From the NCBI GenBank assembly GCA_007994965.1, contig VOPW01000001.1:992001-1056000 (forward strand): a stretch of 64,000 nucleotides of DNA, given 5' to 3'. Positions 1 through 11,058 of this stretch are shown in pieces. How positions within the stretch are numbered: position 1 is the first letter of the stretch; each line of letters opens with the position of its first letter. Below the pieces are notes generated by a model, which was not told the DNA's origin, did not search any database, and was given only the letters and a program-made list of their open reading frames with translations. The position numbers and the translations under genes are program-made. The DNA is from Piscinibacter aquaticus. GTDB lineage: Bacteria; Pseudomonadota; Gammaproteobacteria; Burkholderiales; Burkholderiaceae_C.

Positions 1-2044
1 GTGCGAAGCAGCGCCGCATCTGGGCGGCCGAGGTCGATTCCACCGGCGCGGTGGCCGAATCGATCGCGCAGGACAAGGACCTGACCAAGCGGCTGCTCGC
101 CGCGGCCGGCGTGCCGGTGCCGCGCGGCCGGCCGGTGAAGGACGTGGACGATGGCTGGTCCACCGCGCTGCAGCTCGGCCTGCCGGTGGTGGTCAAGCCG
201 CGCGACGGCAACCAGGGCAAGGGCGTGACGGTCAACATCGTCGACCGCGAGCACTTCGAGGCCGCCTACAAGGCCGCCGACGAGATCGGCGAGGTGATGG
301 TCGAGCAGTTCCTGCCCGGCCACGACTTCCGCCTGCTCGTCGTCGGCGACAAGCTGGTGGCCGCGGCCCGCCGCGATCCGCCCTTCGTGATCGGCGACGG
401 CGTGCACACCGTGCGCCAGCTGGTCGACAAGGTGAACGAGGATCCGCGCCGCGGCGATGGCCACGCCACCTCGCTGACCCGCGTTCGGCTCGACGACATC
501 GCGATGTCGCGCCTGCAGGTGCAGGGCCTCACTGCCGACTCGGTGCCGCCGGTCGGCCAGCGTGTCGTGCTGCGCAACAACGCCAACCTGAGCACCGGTG
601 GCACCGCCACCGACGTGACGGACGACGTGCACCCGCAGGTGGCGGCGCGCGCCGTCGCCGCGGCGCGCATGATCGGCCTGGAGATCTGCGGCGTCGACGT
701 GGTCTGCGAGAGCGTCGGCGTGCCGTTGGAGAAGCAGCGCGGCGGCATCGTCGAGGTCAACGCGGCGCCCGGGCTGCGCATGCACCGGCGCCGAGCTTTG
801 GCAAGCCGCGCGCGGTGGGCGAGGCGATCATCGAGCGCCTCTTCCCGGCCGGGCAGGATGGCCGCATTCCGGTGGTCTCGGTCACCGGCACCAACGGCAA
901 GACCACCGTCACGCGGCTGATCGCGCACCTGTTCGCCGCCGCGGGCCTGAAGGTCGGCATGACCAACACCGACGGCGTGTGGGTCGACGGCCACCAGATC
1001 GACAGCGGCGACTGCAGCGGCCCGAAGAGCGCGCGCAACGTGCTCGGCCACCCCGACACCGAGGCCGCCGTGCTCGAGACCGCGCGTGGCGGCATCCTGC
1101 GCGAGGGCCTGGGCTTCGACCGCTGCCAGGTCGCAGTGGTGACCAACATCGGCGCGGGTGACCACCTCGGCATGAACTACATCGACACCGTCGAAGGCCT
1201 GGCCGAGGTGAAGAGCGTGATCGTGCAGAACGTGGCGCCGACCGGCTTCGCGGTGCTCAACGCTGCCGATCCGATGACGCTGGGCATGGTGCCGCTGTGC
1301 CCCGGCAGCGTGATCCTCTTCGCCGCCGACGGCCAGCACCCGGCGCTGGTGGCGCATCGCGCGCAGGGTGGGCGCTCGGTGTTTGTCGAGGGCGGCGACA
1401 TCGTTGCGGTGGAGGGCTCGGCGCGCGCGCGGCTGGCGCTGCGCGAGGTGCCGCTGACGCGCAACGGCACGATCTCGTTCCAGGTCGAGAACACGCTCGC
1501 AGCGGTAGCCGCCGCCTGGGGCTGCGGCCTGCATTTCGACGCGGTGCGCAGCGGGCTGGCGAGCTTCGTCAACGACACGCAGAACGCGCCAGGCCGCTTC
1601 AACGTGATGGACTATCGCGGCGCCACGGTGATCGCCGACTACGGCCACAACGCCGATGCGATGCGTGCGCTGGTCTCGGCCGTCGACGCGATGCCGGCGC
1701 AGCGCCGCAGCGTGGTGATCAGCGCCGCGGGTGACCGTCGCGACGAGGACATCCGCGACCAGACGCGCATCCTCGGCGCTGCCTTCGACACCGTGTGGCT
1801 CTACCAGGATGCGGCCCAGCGCGGCCGTGCCGATGGCGAGGTGATCGCGCTGCTGCGCGAGGGCCTCGCGGGCGCCACGCGCACCCGCGAAGTGGAGGAG
1901 ATCCGCGGTGAGTTCGTCGCGATCGACCGCGCGCTGGCCGCGCTGCAGCCGGGTGACCTCTGCCTGGTGCTGGTCGATCAGGTGGAGGAGGCGCTCGCCC
2001 ACCTCCACCAGCGCATCGCCGAAGCGTCGCTCAGGCCCGCTTGA
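1..2044 (+). CDS. cphA: Cyanophycin synthetase, 5'-truncated by window edge
   Basis: Makes the storage polymer cyanophycin (multi-L-arginyl-poly-L-aspartate) with ATP in the cytoplasm. The reading frame is open from base 3, so the N-terminal part, about 200 residues by comparison with known CphA, lies outside the window. Visible are an ATP-grasp domain (3-790; VVVKPRDGNQGKGV, RNNANLSTGGTATDV, VEVNAAPGLRMH) and a C-terminal Mur-ligase domain with the P-loop VTGTNGKTT near 887 and the DYGHNADA motif. The ATP-grasp plus Mur-ligase order is diagnostic. A one-base deletion near 786 moves the frame; CTGG is expected where CGG is read. The 3' end overlaps the convergent iorB stop by 14 bases. Identity is firm; which of the cphA/cphA' paralogues this is cannot be told. 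Confidence 0.93.
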   Translation, partial: CEAAPHLGGRGRFHRRGGRIDRAGQGPDQAAARRGRRAGAARPAGEGRGRWLVHRAAARPAGGGQAARRQPGQGRDGQHRRPRALRGRLQGRRRDRRGDGRAVPARPRLPPARRRRQAGGRGPPRSALRDRRRRAHRAPAGRQGERGSAPRRWPRHLADPRSARRHRDVAPAGAGPHCRLGAAGRPACRAAQQRQPEHRWHRHRRDGRRAPAGGGARRRRGAHDRPGDLRRRRGLRERRRAVGEAARRHRRGQRGARAAHAPAPSFGKPRAVGEAIIERLFPAGQDGRIPVVSVTGTNGKTTVTRLIAHLFAAAGLKVGMTNTDGVWVDGHQIDSGDCSGPKSARNVLGHPDTEAAVLETARGGILREGLGFDRCQVAVVTNIGAGDHLGMNYIDTVEGLAEVKSVIVQNVAPTGFAVLNAADPMTLGMVPLCPGSVILFAADGQHPALVAHRAQGGRSVFVEGGDIVAVEGSARARLALREVPLTRNGTISFQVENTLAAVAAAWGCGLHFDAVRSGLASFVNDTQNAPGRFNVMDYRGATVIADYGHNADAMRALVSAVDAMPAQRRSVVISAAGDRRDEDIRDQTRILGAAFDTVWLYQDAAQRGRADGEVIALLREGLAGATRTREVEEIRGEFVAIDRALAALQPGDLCLVLVDQVEEALAHLHQRIAEASLRPA

Positions 2045-4170
2045 GCTTCGCCGTGTCGAAGGGCAGGCTGCGCAGTCGCTGACCGGTCGCGGCGAAGATC
2101 GCGTTGGCCACCGCCGGCGCGATCGGCGGCGTGCCGGGCTCGCCGATGCCGCCAGGCTTCTCGGTGCTCGGCAGGATGTGCACCTCGACCTTCGGCATCT
2201 CGTTCATGCGCAGCACCGGGTAGTCGTGGAAGTTGCCCTGCTCGACGCGCCCGTCCTTGAAACCGATGCGACCGTACAGCGCCGCCGACAGGCCGTAGAC
2301 GATGCCGCCCTCGATCTGCCGCTCGATGGTCTGCGGATTGACGGTCATGCCGCAGTCCACCGCCGCGACGACGCGGTGCACCTTGGGCGTGCCGTCGGCG
2401 CCGATCGACACCTCGACCACCTCGGCCACGTAGCTGCCGAAGCTCTGCGCCACGGCGATGCCGCGGTGCACGCCGGCCGGCAGCGGCCGGCCCCAGCCGG
2501 CCTTCTGCGCGGCGAGCTCGAGCACCGCCTTGTAGCGCGGTTGCTTGGCCAGCAGCGCGCGGCGGTATTCGTACGGATCGGCCTTGGCCGCCGCGGCCAG
2601 CTCGTCGATGAAGCTCTCGATGAAGAAGATGTTCTGCGAGTGGCCCACCGAACGCCAGAACCACACCTGCGGTCCCGGCTCGGTACGGCCGTAGGCCAGC
2701 CGCTGGTTCGGGATGTCGTAGGGGTGGTCGGCGATGCCTTCCATCGCGAAGTTGTCCACGCCGTTGTCCGGGATCTTCATGAAGCCCGACGCGGCCATGA
2801 TCGACGGCGAGCCGACACCGCACTTGAGCATCGTCGGCGTGCCCTTGTCGTCGAGCGCGGCCTCGAACTTCGTCACCGCCGCCGGCCGGTAGTAGCCGGC
2901 GGCCATGTCGTCCTCGCGGGTGTAGACCAGCTTGACCGGCTTGCCCGAGATCTTCGACAGCAGCGTCGCGTCGATCGTGAAGTCGGGCGCGAAGCGCCGG
3001 CCGAAGCCGCCGCCGAGCAGCAGGGTATTGACCTTCACCTTGGCCGGCGTGACCGAGGCCACCGGGCTGAGGATGCCCTGGTTCGGGCCCTGGCTCTGCG
3101 TGCCGGCCCAGATCTCGACCGTGTCACCGCGCACCCAGGCCGTGCAGTTCATCGGCTCCATGCAGGCGTGGGCGAGGTAAGGCGCCTCGTAGGTGGCGTC
3201 GAGCGTGCGGGCGCTGGTGGCGGCCGCGTCCTTGACGTTGCCGGCATCCAGCGCGATCGCATCGGCTGGCTCGCGCCGGTGCTCAGCATGTCGCTCACCT
3301 TCGCGGTGGAAAGATCCTTCGCCGCGCCGAGATCCCAGTCGATCACCAGCGCATCGCGGCCCTTCTTCGCCGCCCAGTAGCCATCCGCCAGCACCGCCAC
3401 GCCGTGCGGGATGGTGATGATCTGCTGCACGCCCTTGACGGCCTTGGCCTTGCTGTCGTTCACCTTGACCGGCTTGGCGCCCGGCTGCGGCGCACGCGCC
3501 ATCACCGCCACCACCATGCCCGGCACCTGCGCATCGATGCCGAACTTCGCCGTGCCGTTGATCTTGGCCGGCGTGTCCAGGCGGTTGGTGCGCTTGCCGA
3601 GCAGGCGGAACTCCTTCGGGTCCTTCAGCTTCGGCTCGGCGGGCACCTCGAGCTTCGTCGCTGCCGGCACCAGCGCGCCATACGCGAGCTTCTTGCCGCT
3701 GCTGTGGATCACCTGGCCGGCTTCGGTGCGGCACTCGCTGGCCGGCACCTTCCACTGCGCGGCGGCGGCGGCCACCAGCATCTCGCGTGCCGCGGCACCG
3801 GCCTTGCGCAGCGGCTCCCAGTGGGCGCGCACCGTGGTGCTGCCCCGGTGGCCTGCATGCCGAACATCGGGTTGTTGTAGGCCTGGTCGACCGGCGCCTG
3901 CATCACGCGCACCTTCTTCCAGTCGGCGTCGAGTTCCTCGGCCAGCATCATCGGGATGGCCGTCAGCACGCCCTGGCCCATCTCGGCCGAGCCGCACATC
4001 ACGGTGACGGTGCCGTCGCCGGTCAGGCGCAGCCACGCATTGGGTGCGAAGACGACCGGCGTGGCCGCCTCGAGCCGGCCGGCGGCCAGCGGCAACGCGA
4101 AGCCGATGGTCAGCGCGGCGCCGGTGCCGCTCTTCAGGAAGCCACGGCGGGTGGTGGTGAGTGCATCCAT
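2031..4170 (-). CDS. iorB: Molybdopterin-binding (large) subunit of an isoquinoline 1-oxidoreductase-type hydroxylase
   Basis: Catalytic subunit of a xanthine-dehydrogenase-family aldehyde or N-heterocycle hydroxylase. The start ATG at 4170 gives a twin-arginine signal ([16 protein letters not shown]), so the folded cofactor-loaded enzyme is probably exported. Cofactor-binding landmarks in order are [43 protein letters not shown] and the C-terminal [19 protein letters not shown], whose Glu is the family's active-site base. Two frameshifts, near 3845 (run of G) and 3273, split it into three frames. The 2Fe-2S subunit gene iorA lies directly upstream with a 2-base gap. No FAD subunit or cytochrome c gene is nearby. 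Substrate cannot be inferred; many such pairs are annotated isoquinoline 1-oxidoreductase without proof. Confidence 0.87.
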
Positions 4171-4172
4171 GC

Positions 4173-4638
4173 TCAGGCCCCCTTGGTCAGCGTGGCCGAC
4201 GCGTCCTGATCGCCGCGCGGATCTGGTTGTAGGTGCCGCAGCGGCAGATGTTGCCGCTCATCGCGCCGTCGATGTCGGCGTCGGTCGGCGCCTTCTTCTC
4301 GGCGAGCAGCGCGCAGGCGCTCATGATCTGGCCCGACTGGCAGTAGCCGCACTGCGGCACGTCGATCTTCGCCCAGGCGGCCTGCACGACCTTGCCGGTG
4401 CGCGTGGCGCCCACGCCCTCGATCGTGGTGATCTTCTTGCCCGCCGCCGCCGACACCGGCGTCGAGCACGAGCGCACCGGCTTGCCGTCGAGGTGCACGG
4501 TGCAGGCGCCGCACAGCGCCATGCCGCAGCCGAACTTGGTGCCGGTGAGTTGCAGGTTCTCGCGCAGCACCCACAGCAGCGGGTGTCGGCTTCGGCTTCG
4601 ACGCTCTTCGTCTTGCCGTTGATGTTCAGGGTGACCAT
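4173..4638 (-). CDS. iorA: 2Fe-2S (small) subunit of an isoquinoline 1-oxidoreductase-type hydroxylase
   Basis: Electron-transfer subunit of about 154 residues that passes electrons from the molybdenum subunit encoded just downstream. The plant-type ferredoxin cluster is [16 protein letters not shown]; the second, four-cysteine cluster is [12 protein letters not shown] plus [16 protein letters not shown]. This two-cluster layout is typical of the xanthine oxidase family small subunits. The start MVTLNINGK at 4638 fits the family N-terminus. Deletions near 4583 (run of C) and 4205 (run of G) shift the frame at both ends, while the middle is intact. Confidence 0.88.
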
Positions 4639-4752
4639 GGCTTGCCTCGTTTCGGGATGTTGTGGGCCAAGGCCGCCGACGATAGCGCTTCGGCTGATTT
4701 TCTGCAGGCGGCCGAGCGGGCCGCGCTGTCACAATCGCCGCATGGCGGATTG

Positions 4753-6142
4753 ATGATCGTGGCAGCGCTGGCCCTGGCGGCGCTGAACTGGTGTTGCTGG
4801 TCGTGCTGCTGCTGCGCCGACAGAGCGACGAATGGCAGCAAGGCCTGCGCGACGACCAGGAGCGCGCCGGCCGCGAGATCCGCGCCGAGGTGCAGGACAG
4901 CGCCCGCGGCACGCGCCAGGAACTGACGCAGGCGATGGCGCTCTTCCAGCAGACGCTGCTGGCCCAGCAGGGCGACGTGGCGCGCACGCAGAACGAGCAG
5001 ATCGATTCCTTCCGCACCCAGCTGGCGACGATGCAGCAGCTGGTCGGCCAGTCGCTGCAGCAGGCCACCACGGCGCTGGCGCAGCAGTCGCAGGCCGCAC
5101 GCGAATCGCAGGACGCGGCGCTGAAGCGTTTTGCCGATGCCTTCGGCGAGCAGATCGGCACGGTGCGCGCCACCGTCGAGCAGCGGCTGCAGGCGATCCA
5201 GGCCGACAACGAGAAGAAGCTGGAGCAGATGCGCGCCACCGTCGACGAGAAGCTGCACGCCACGCTGGAGCAGCGCCTCGGCGAGAGCTTCAAGCAGGTG
5301 GCCGATCGGCTCGAGCAGGTGCACAAGGGGCTGGGCGAGATGCAGGGGCTGGCGCGTGACGTCGGCACGCTGAGCCGCACCCTGACCAACGTGAAGACAC
5401 GCGGCACCTTCGGCGAGATCCAGCTCGGCTCGCTGCTGGACGAGGTGTTCACGCCCGAGCAGTACGGCCGCAACGTCGAGACCGTGCCGAACAGCAATGC
5501 GCGCGTCGATTTCGCCATCAAGCTGCCGGGCCGGCGCGACGACGGCGCGCCGCTGTGGCTGCCGATCGACGCGAAGTTTCCGCGCGAGGACTACGAGCGC
5601 CTGCTCGATGCGCAGGAGCGCGCCGACCCGGTGGCCGCGTCGAGGCGGCGGCCAAGGGCATCGAGGCGCAGCTGCGGCTGGAGGCGAAGAAGATCCGCGA
5701 CAAATACGTGGAGCCGCCGCACACCGCCGATTTCGCGATCCTGTTCGTGCCCACCGAGGGCCTGTATGCCGAGGCGCTGCGCCGCCCGGGGCTGGCCGAA
5801 TCGCTGCAGCGCGAGTTCAAGGTGATGCTGGCCGGGCCGACCACGCTGCTGGCCACGCTGAACAGCCTGCAGATGGGCTTCCGCACGCTGGCCCTGGAGA
5901 AGCGCAGTGCCGAGGTCTGGGAGGTGCTCGGCGCGGTGAAGACGGAGTTCGGCAAGTTCGGAGGCGTGCTCGCCAAGGTGCGCGATCAGACGCAGTCGGT
6001 GATCAAGACGCTGGACCAGGCCGACGTGCGCACGCGCCAGATGACGCGGGCGTTGAAGACCGTCGAATCGATCTCCGAGGAACGTGCGCAGGCCCTGCTG
6101 CCCGGTCTGGATACCGCCACCGACGACGAGGACGCCAGCTGA
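4753..6142 (+). CDS. rmuC: DNA recombination protein RmuC
   Basis: RmuC-family protein thought to limit recombination at inverted repeats; it resembles a membrane-anchored, nuclease-like coiled-coil protein. The start at 4753 begins a short hydrophobic anchor ([12 protein letters not shown], then [11 protein letters not shown] after correcting a missing base near 4788). A long glutamine-rich coiled coil follows (about residues 25-200; [15 protein letters not shown]). The conserved RmuC domain then contains [34 protein letters not shown] and [13 protein letters not shown] second deletion near 5640 shifts the frame. The stop TGA is followed at once by the GTG of the MFS gene, so the two are probably cotranscribed. 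Confidence 0.92.
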
Positions 6143-6143
6143 C

Positions 6144-7336
6144 GTGCTCGACGCCGGGCTGGGCCGCATCCTCGTTGCGCTGATCGTCGGCCAGATCTGT
6201 CTGCACGCCTGCATGACCGGCGTGCGCATGGCCGCGCCGCTGCAGGCGCTGCGCGAAGGGCATGCTGCCTGGGTGGTGGGCCTGCTGATGGGCCTGTTCG
6301 CCGCCGCGCCGATCGTGCTCGCGCTGCAGGCCGGGCGGCTCGCCGACCGGCGCGGCTACCACCACCCGATGCGCATCGCCGTGGCGCTGACGGTGCTCGG
6401 CGGCACCGTGGCGCTGGCCGTCACCTGGCTGCCGCAGTGGACCTTCGCTGCCATGTGCGTGGCGGCGATGCTGGTCGGCGCTGGCGCCAACGTCGGGCTG
6501 ATCGCGATCCAGCGCACCGCCGGCCGCCATGCCACCGATGCCACCGCGCTCAAGCGCGTGTTCAGCTGGCTGGGCTGGCGCCGGCGCTGGCCAATGTGAT
6601 CGGCCCGGTGATCGCCGGCGTGCTGATCGACCTCGGCGGCTTCCGCGCCGCATATGCGGTGTTGCTGCTGCTGCCGCTGGCCGCGCTAGGCTTTGCGCGG
6701 CGCGTGCCGAAGGAGGCGCCGCGGCCGCGCGCCACCGAAGGCGCCGTGTCCGGCGCCTGGGATCTGCTGCGCACGCCCGGCTTGCGCCGGCTGCTGGCGG
6801 TGAACTGGCTGCTCTCGTCGAGCTGGGACGTGCATGCCTTCCTCGTGCCCGTGCTCGGCCACGAGCGTGGCTTCTCGGCCTCCGCCATTGGCCTGGTGCT
6901 GGGCATCTTCGCGATGGCGGTAGCGGCGGTGCGGCTGGCGATTCCGCTGATCGCCCAGCACCTGCGCGAAGGCCGTGTGCTGGCCGGCTGCATGCTGTGG
7001 ACGGCTGCCGTCTTCGCGCTCTATCCGTTCGCCGCCTCGGCGTGGTGGATGGGCGTGCTGGCGGCAGCGCTCGGGCTCGCGCTGGGCGCGGTGCAGCCGA
7101 TGATCATGACCACGCTGCACCAGCTGACGCCGGCCGAGCGGCACGGCGAGGCGATCGCGCTGCGCTCGATGACGATCAACTTCTCCAGCGCGCTGATGCC
7201 GCTGCTGTTCGGTGTGCTCGGCGCGGCGGTGGGTGCCTCGGCGCTGTTCTGGCTGATGGGCGCGGCGGTGGGCGCCGGCAGCGTGCCGGCACGGCGCATC
7301 TCTTCGCCCTTGCGGAGCGACGGCGTCAGAACCTGA
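6144..7336 (+). CDS. MFS family transporter
   Basis: Inner-membrane major facilitator with about 12 predicted hydrophobic segments over roughly 397 residues. The loop after TM2 reads AGRLADRRGYHHPMR, matching the G-x-x-x-D-R-x-G-R/Y signature between TM2 and TM3. The GTG start at 6144 follows the rmuC stop by one base, suggesting translational coupling. A missing base near 6575 (GGCCTGGCG read as GGCTGGCG) divides the ORF mid-protein. The last 15 or so residues (after GAAVGAG) look less family-like, and another indel near 7290 is possible. The end overlaps the convergent downstream gene by 11 bases. Substrate unknown. Confidence 0.8.
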
Positions 7337-7963
7337 TCGAGCCGGCGCCTGTCGGCGCAGTTTCGGCGGCCGGTGGCGGGGCCTCAGGCGTGGCCTCGGG
7401 GCGCTGTGCCGCGGCCCGACGCTCGACCAGCGGCTGGGGTGACGCGAAGCTGTAGCCCGGTGGCAGCTTCGATTCGCGCGGATAGCCCGCGGCGTCGAGA
7501 TAGCTGTTCCAGTTCTGTGCCGCCGTGCCTTTGAGCTGCTGCGCGCCGATGGCCAGGACCGGTGCCTCGCGCCCGCCGGTGAGCTTCTGGAAGGCCTCGC
7601 TGTCCTCGTTGGTGATCACCTGCCGCTCGCTGAACGGCACGCCGCGCTTGCGCAGAAGCTCGCGCGCTTCCGCGCACGGCTCGCAGCCGTTGGCGATGGT
7701 GTAGAGGGTGACCGGGTAGCGCGAGACGGCCTGGCGCAGTTCGGCCGGCAGCGCCGTGGTCGATTCGGCGGCGCCGGTGCGCGCATTGATCGGACTGGCA
7801 CGCCCCTCGGCGGCTGCAGGCGGCCGGTCGGTGTAGGTGACCTTGCCGTCCGGCCCCACGACCTTGTAGAGCGCGAAGCTCGGGCCGGCGGCCAGGCAGG
7901 CGGCCGCCAGCAGCAGCGCGCGCAGCGGGTCGAGCGGTGAAGGTGTCGCGAGGTCGAGGTCAT
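7326..7963 (-). CDS. Exported DUF4124 / glutaredoxin-like protein
   Basis: Predicted periplasmic protein. A hydrophobic signal segment (LRALLLAAACLAAGPSFA) is followed by a DUF4124 domain (LYKVVGPDGKVTYTDRPP) and then a glutaredoxin-like thioredoxin fold with a Cys-x-x-Cys motif (NGCEPCAEARELLRKRGVPF) and the conserved cis-Pro region (GREAPVLAIG). The Pro/Ala-rich tail has no clear fold. The start is uncertain: ATG at 7963 requires one missing base near 7935 to join the signal segment, while an in-frame ATG at 8012 gives a long arginine-rich N-terminus that would be unusual. Role is probably thiol redox chemistry in the envelope; no substrate can be named. Confidence 0.72.
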
Positions 7964-8045
7964 GGCGGGCTCCGGCGCGCCACGAGGCGCGCGGCCAATG
8001 GTACCCACGCAAGCGAGCGCTTCAAGCCCGTGCGTGGGCAATTGC

Positions 8046-10131
8046 TCACGCTGCGGCGGGCTGCCCGTCGGCCGGGCCCTGGTGGCGCAGCAGCGCATCG
8101 ATGCGCGGCTCGCGACCTCGAAACGCCTTGAAACTCTCCATCGCCCCGCGGCTGCCACCGGCCTCGAGCACGCTCTGCCGGTAGCGCCGGCCGGTGGCCA
8201 CGTCGAGCACGCTACCCTGTGCCGCGGCGTCCTCGAAGGCGCTCCACGCGTCCGCCGACAGCACCTCGGCCCACTTGTAGCTGTAGTAGCCCGCCGCATA
8301 GCCGCCGGCGAAGATGTGCGAGAAGCTCTGCAGGAAGCGGTTGAAGGGCGGCATCGGCACGACGGCCACTTCCGCCCGCACCTCGGCCGCGATCTCGGCG
8401 ATGCGCGCTTCGCTGCCCGGCTCGGCATGCAGCCGCATGTCGATCAGCGAGAACTCCACCGGCGCAGCATCTGCAGCCCGCTGTGGAAGTTCTTCGCGGC
8501 GAGCATGCGGTCGAACAGCGCGCGCGGCAGCGGCTCGCCGCTGTCGACGTGGCCCGACAGGCGCTGCAGCACCTCCCACTCCCAGCACAGGTTCTCCATG
8601 AACTGGCTGGGCAGTTCCACCGCATCCCACTCGACGCCCGAGATGCCCGAGACGCCAAGGTCGTCGACGCGCGTCAGCAGGTGGTGCAGGCCGTGCCCGA
8701 ACTCATGGAACAGCGTCTGCACGTCGTCGTGCGTCAGCAGCGCGGGGCGGCCGTCCAGCGGCGGCGCGAAGTTGCACACCGGGTGCGCCACCGGCGTCTG
8801 CAGCCCGGCGCCGGGCCGCGCCCAGCGGTCGCGCGTGCCGTCCATCCAGGCGCCCGGCCGCTTGCCAGGGCGTGCGTGCGGGTCGAGGTAGAACTGGCCG
8901 ATCAGCTCGGCCGGCGCGTCGCCGGAGGCCGCCGGCCGTTCGATGCGGAAGAAGCGCACGCTGGGGTGCCACACCGGCGCCTCGTCGGGGCGGATGCGCA
9001 CCTCGAACAGCGTCTCGACGATACGAAACAGGCCGTCGAGCACCCGCTCCTGCACGAAGTACGGCTTGATCTCCTGGTCGCTGAAGGCGTAGCGCTTTTC
9101 CTTCAGGCGCTCGCTCGCGAAGGGAATGTCCCAGGCCTGCAGGTCCTCGATGCCGAGCTCGTCGCGGGCGAAGGCGCGCAGTTCGGCGAGATCGCGCTCA
9201 GCGCCCGGCCGGGCCCGTGATGCCGGTCACGCAGGAATCCGATCACCTGCTGCGGCGACTCCGCCATCTTCGCCACCAGTGACACCTCGGCGAAGCTGCC
9301 CTTGCCGAGCAGCCGGGCCTCTTCCTGGCGCAGCGCCAGCAGCTCGCGCATCAGCGGGCCGTTGTCGAGCTCGGCCGGGCCGAGCTCGCTGGCCCGCGTC
9401 ACGTAGGCGGTGTAGAGCTTCTCGCGCAGCGCACGGTTGCGCGCGTACTGCATCACCGGGAAGTAGCTCGGGAAGTGCAGTGTCAGCTTGCAGCCCTCCA
9501 GCCCTTCGGCCTGTGCGGCGGCGCGCGCGGCCTGGATCACGTCGTCGGGCACGCCGTCGAGCTCGGCCTCGCTGGCGTAGTGGGCGAAACCGTCGGTGGC
9601 ATCGAGCACGTGCTCGGAGAAGCAGCGCGAGAGCTCGGCACGGCGCTCCTGGATCTGCGCGAAGCGGACTTTCGCTTCGCCCTGCAGCTCGGCGCCCGAC
9701 AACACGAAATCGCGCACGGCGTTGGACAGCGCCTTGCGCCGCGCCGGGCTCAGCGAAGCCGCCTGCGGCGACGCGAGCACGGCCTTGTACTTGGCGAACA
9801 GCCGTTCGTCGGCGCCCAGCCGGGTGTGGAACTCGGTGATGCGCGGCAGGTTCTCGGTGTAGGCGGCGCGCAGCTCGGGCGTGTCCATCACCGCGTTGAG
9901 GTGGCGCACGGCGCCCCAGCTGCGCGACAGCCGCTCGGTGGCGGTGTCGAGCACCGCCGACAGCGCGTCGTAATCGACAGGGACCTCGGCGCCCACCGCC
10001 TTCTCGAGCGCGGCATTGGCCTGCGCGAGCAGTTCGTCGACGGCCGGCTTGACGTGTTCGGGGCGGATGCGGTCCCAGGCGGGCAGGGCCGTCGGGCCGT
10101 CCAGGGTGAGCAGCGGGTTGTCCATGGGCAT
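8046..10131 (-). CDS. prlC: Oligopeptidase A (M3 zinc metallopeptidase)
   Basis: Cytoplasmic thimet-type oligopeptidase that degrades short peptides, including cleaved signal peptides. The zinc-binding motif HEFGHGLHHLL (near 8690-8710) and the following GVEWDAVELPSQFMENL segment carrying the third ligand are clear. The C-terminal region (FAGGYAAGYYSYKWAEVL) matches the M3 family. The length, about 695 residues, suits PrlC. The start ATG at 10131 overlaps the folD stop (TGATG), so translation is probably coupled; an in-frame ATG at 10125 is possible. Missing bases near 9224 and 8461, both at CCWGG contexts, break the frame. Confidence 0.92.
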
Positions 10132-10994
10132 CAGGTACGGGCAGGGGCCGCGGCGTATTCGGCGGCCTCGATGGTATTGACCAGCAGCATGGCCCGCGTC
10201 ATCGGCCCGACGCCGCCGGGCACCGGGGTGATCCAGCCGGCGACCTTCGAGACGCCGTCGAAGTCGACGTCGCCGCACAGCTTGCCTTCGTCGTTGCGGT
10301 TCATGCCGACATCGATGATCACCGCACCGGGCTTGACCATGTCGGCGGTCAGGACGTTGCGCTTGCCCACCGCGGCCACCACGATGTCGGCCTGCCGGGT
10401 GTGGTGGGCGAGGTCGGGCGTGGCGCTGTGGCACACCGTAACCGTGGCGTTGGCCTGCAGCAGCATCATCGCCATCGGCTTGCCGACGATGTTGCTGCGG
10501 CCGATCACCACGGCATGCTTGCCCTTGGGGTTGCAGCCGATGGCCTCGAGCATCTTCATGCAGCCGTAGGGCGTGCAGGCCTTGAAGCCGTGGCGGCCGA
10601 TCATCAGTGCGCCGGCGCTGGCGACGTGGAAGCCGTCGACATCCTTGGCCGGCGAGATGGTCTCGATCACCTTGTTGGCATCGATGTGCGCCGGCAGCGG
10701 CAGCTGCACCAGGATGCCGTGGATGCCCGGATCGGCATTGAGCTCGTGGATGCGCGCCAGCAATTCGGCTTCCGGCAGATCGGCCGGATGGCGGTCGAGC
10801 ACCGAGTGCATGCCCACGCTCTCGCAGTCGGCCACCTTGTGCTTCACGTAGACCTGCGAGGCCGGGTTGTGGCCGACGAGGATCACCGCCAGGCCGGGCC
10901 GGTGGCCCTGCGCAGCCAGCGCGGCCACACGTTGCGCCACCTCGGCGCGGGTCTTCTTCGACAGGGCGTTGCCGTCAATCAGCTGGGCGGTCAT
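10131..10994 (-). CDS. folD: Bifunctional 5,10-methylene-THF dehydrogenase / methenyl-THF cyclohydrolase
   Basis: Interconverts 5,10-methylene-, 5,10-methenyl- and 10-formyl-tetrahydrofolate with NADP, feeding purine and formyl-methionine synthesis. The 287-residue ORF is intact and full length. Motifs seen are [14 protein letters not shown] with the catalytic Lys, [25 protein letters not shown], the nucleotide-binding [16 protein letters not shown] and the C-terminal [14 protein letters not shown]. It is followed without a gap by prlC. An intrinsic terminator separates it from the response regulator gene upstream. Confidence 0.97.
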   Translation of the reverse strand: MTAQLIDGNALSKKTRAEVAQRVAALAAQGHRPGLAVILVGHNPASQVYVKHKVADCESVGMHSVLDRHPADLPEAELLARIHELNADPGIHGILVQLPLPAHIDANKVIETISPAKDVDGFHVASAGALMIGRHGFKACTPYGCMKMLEAIGCNPKGKHAVVIGRSNIVGKPMAMMLLQANATVTVCHSATPDLAHHTRQADIVVAAVGKRNVLTADMVKPGAVIIDVGMNRNDEGKLCGDVDFDGVSKVAGWITPVPGGVGPMTRAMLLVNTIEAAEYAAAPART

Positions 10995-11011
10995 GGGGTT
11001 CGGGTCCTCGA

Positions 11012-11040
11012 AAGAACAAAGGCCGCTTTGCAGCGGCCTT
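11012..11040 (-). terminator. Intrinsic terminator after the response regulator gene
   Basis: The hairpin has stem GGCCGCT / AGCGGCC (11021-11027 with 11032-11038), extended by AA/TT, with a 4-base loop. On the minus strand it is followed by TTTGTTCTTT. It lies between the regulator stop (11059) and the folD start (10994), so it should end the two-component transcript and insulate folD. Confidence 0.7.
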
Positions 11041-11058
11041 CGGGGTGGGGTTTCGGCC

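Noticed and set aside
266-2008. Long minus-strand ORF opposite cphA
   Set aside because: It is an antisense shadow in GC-rich DNA: His/Arg/Ala-rich, no recognisable domain, and opposite a clearly conserved gene.
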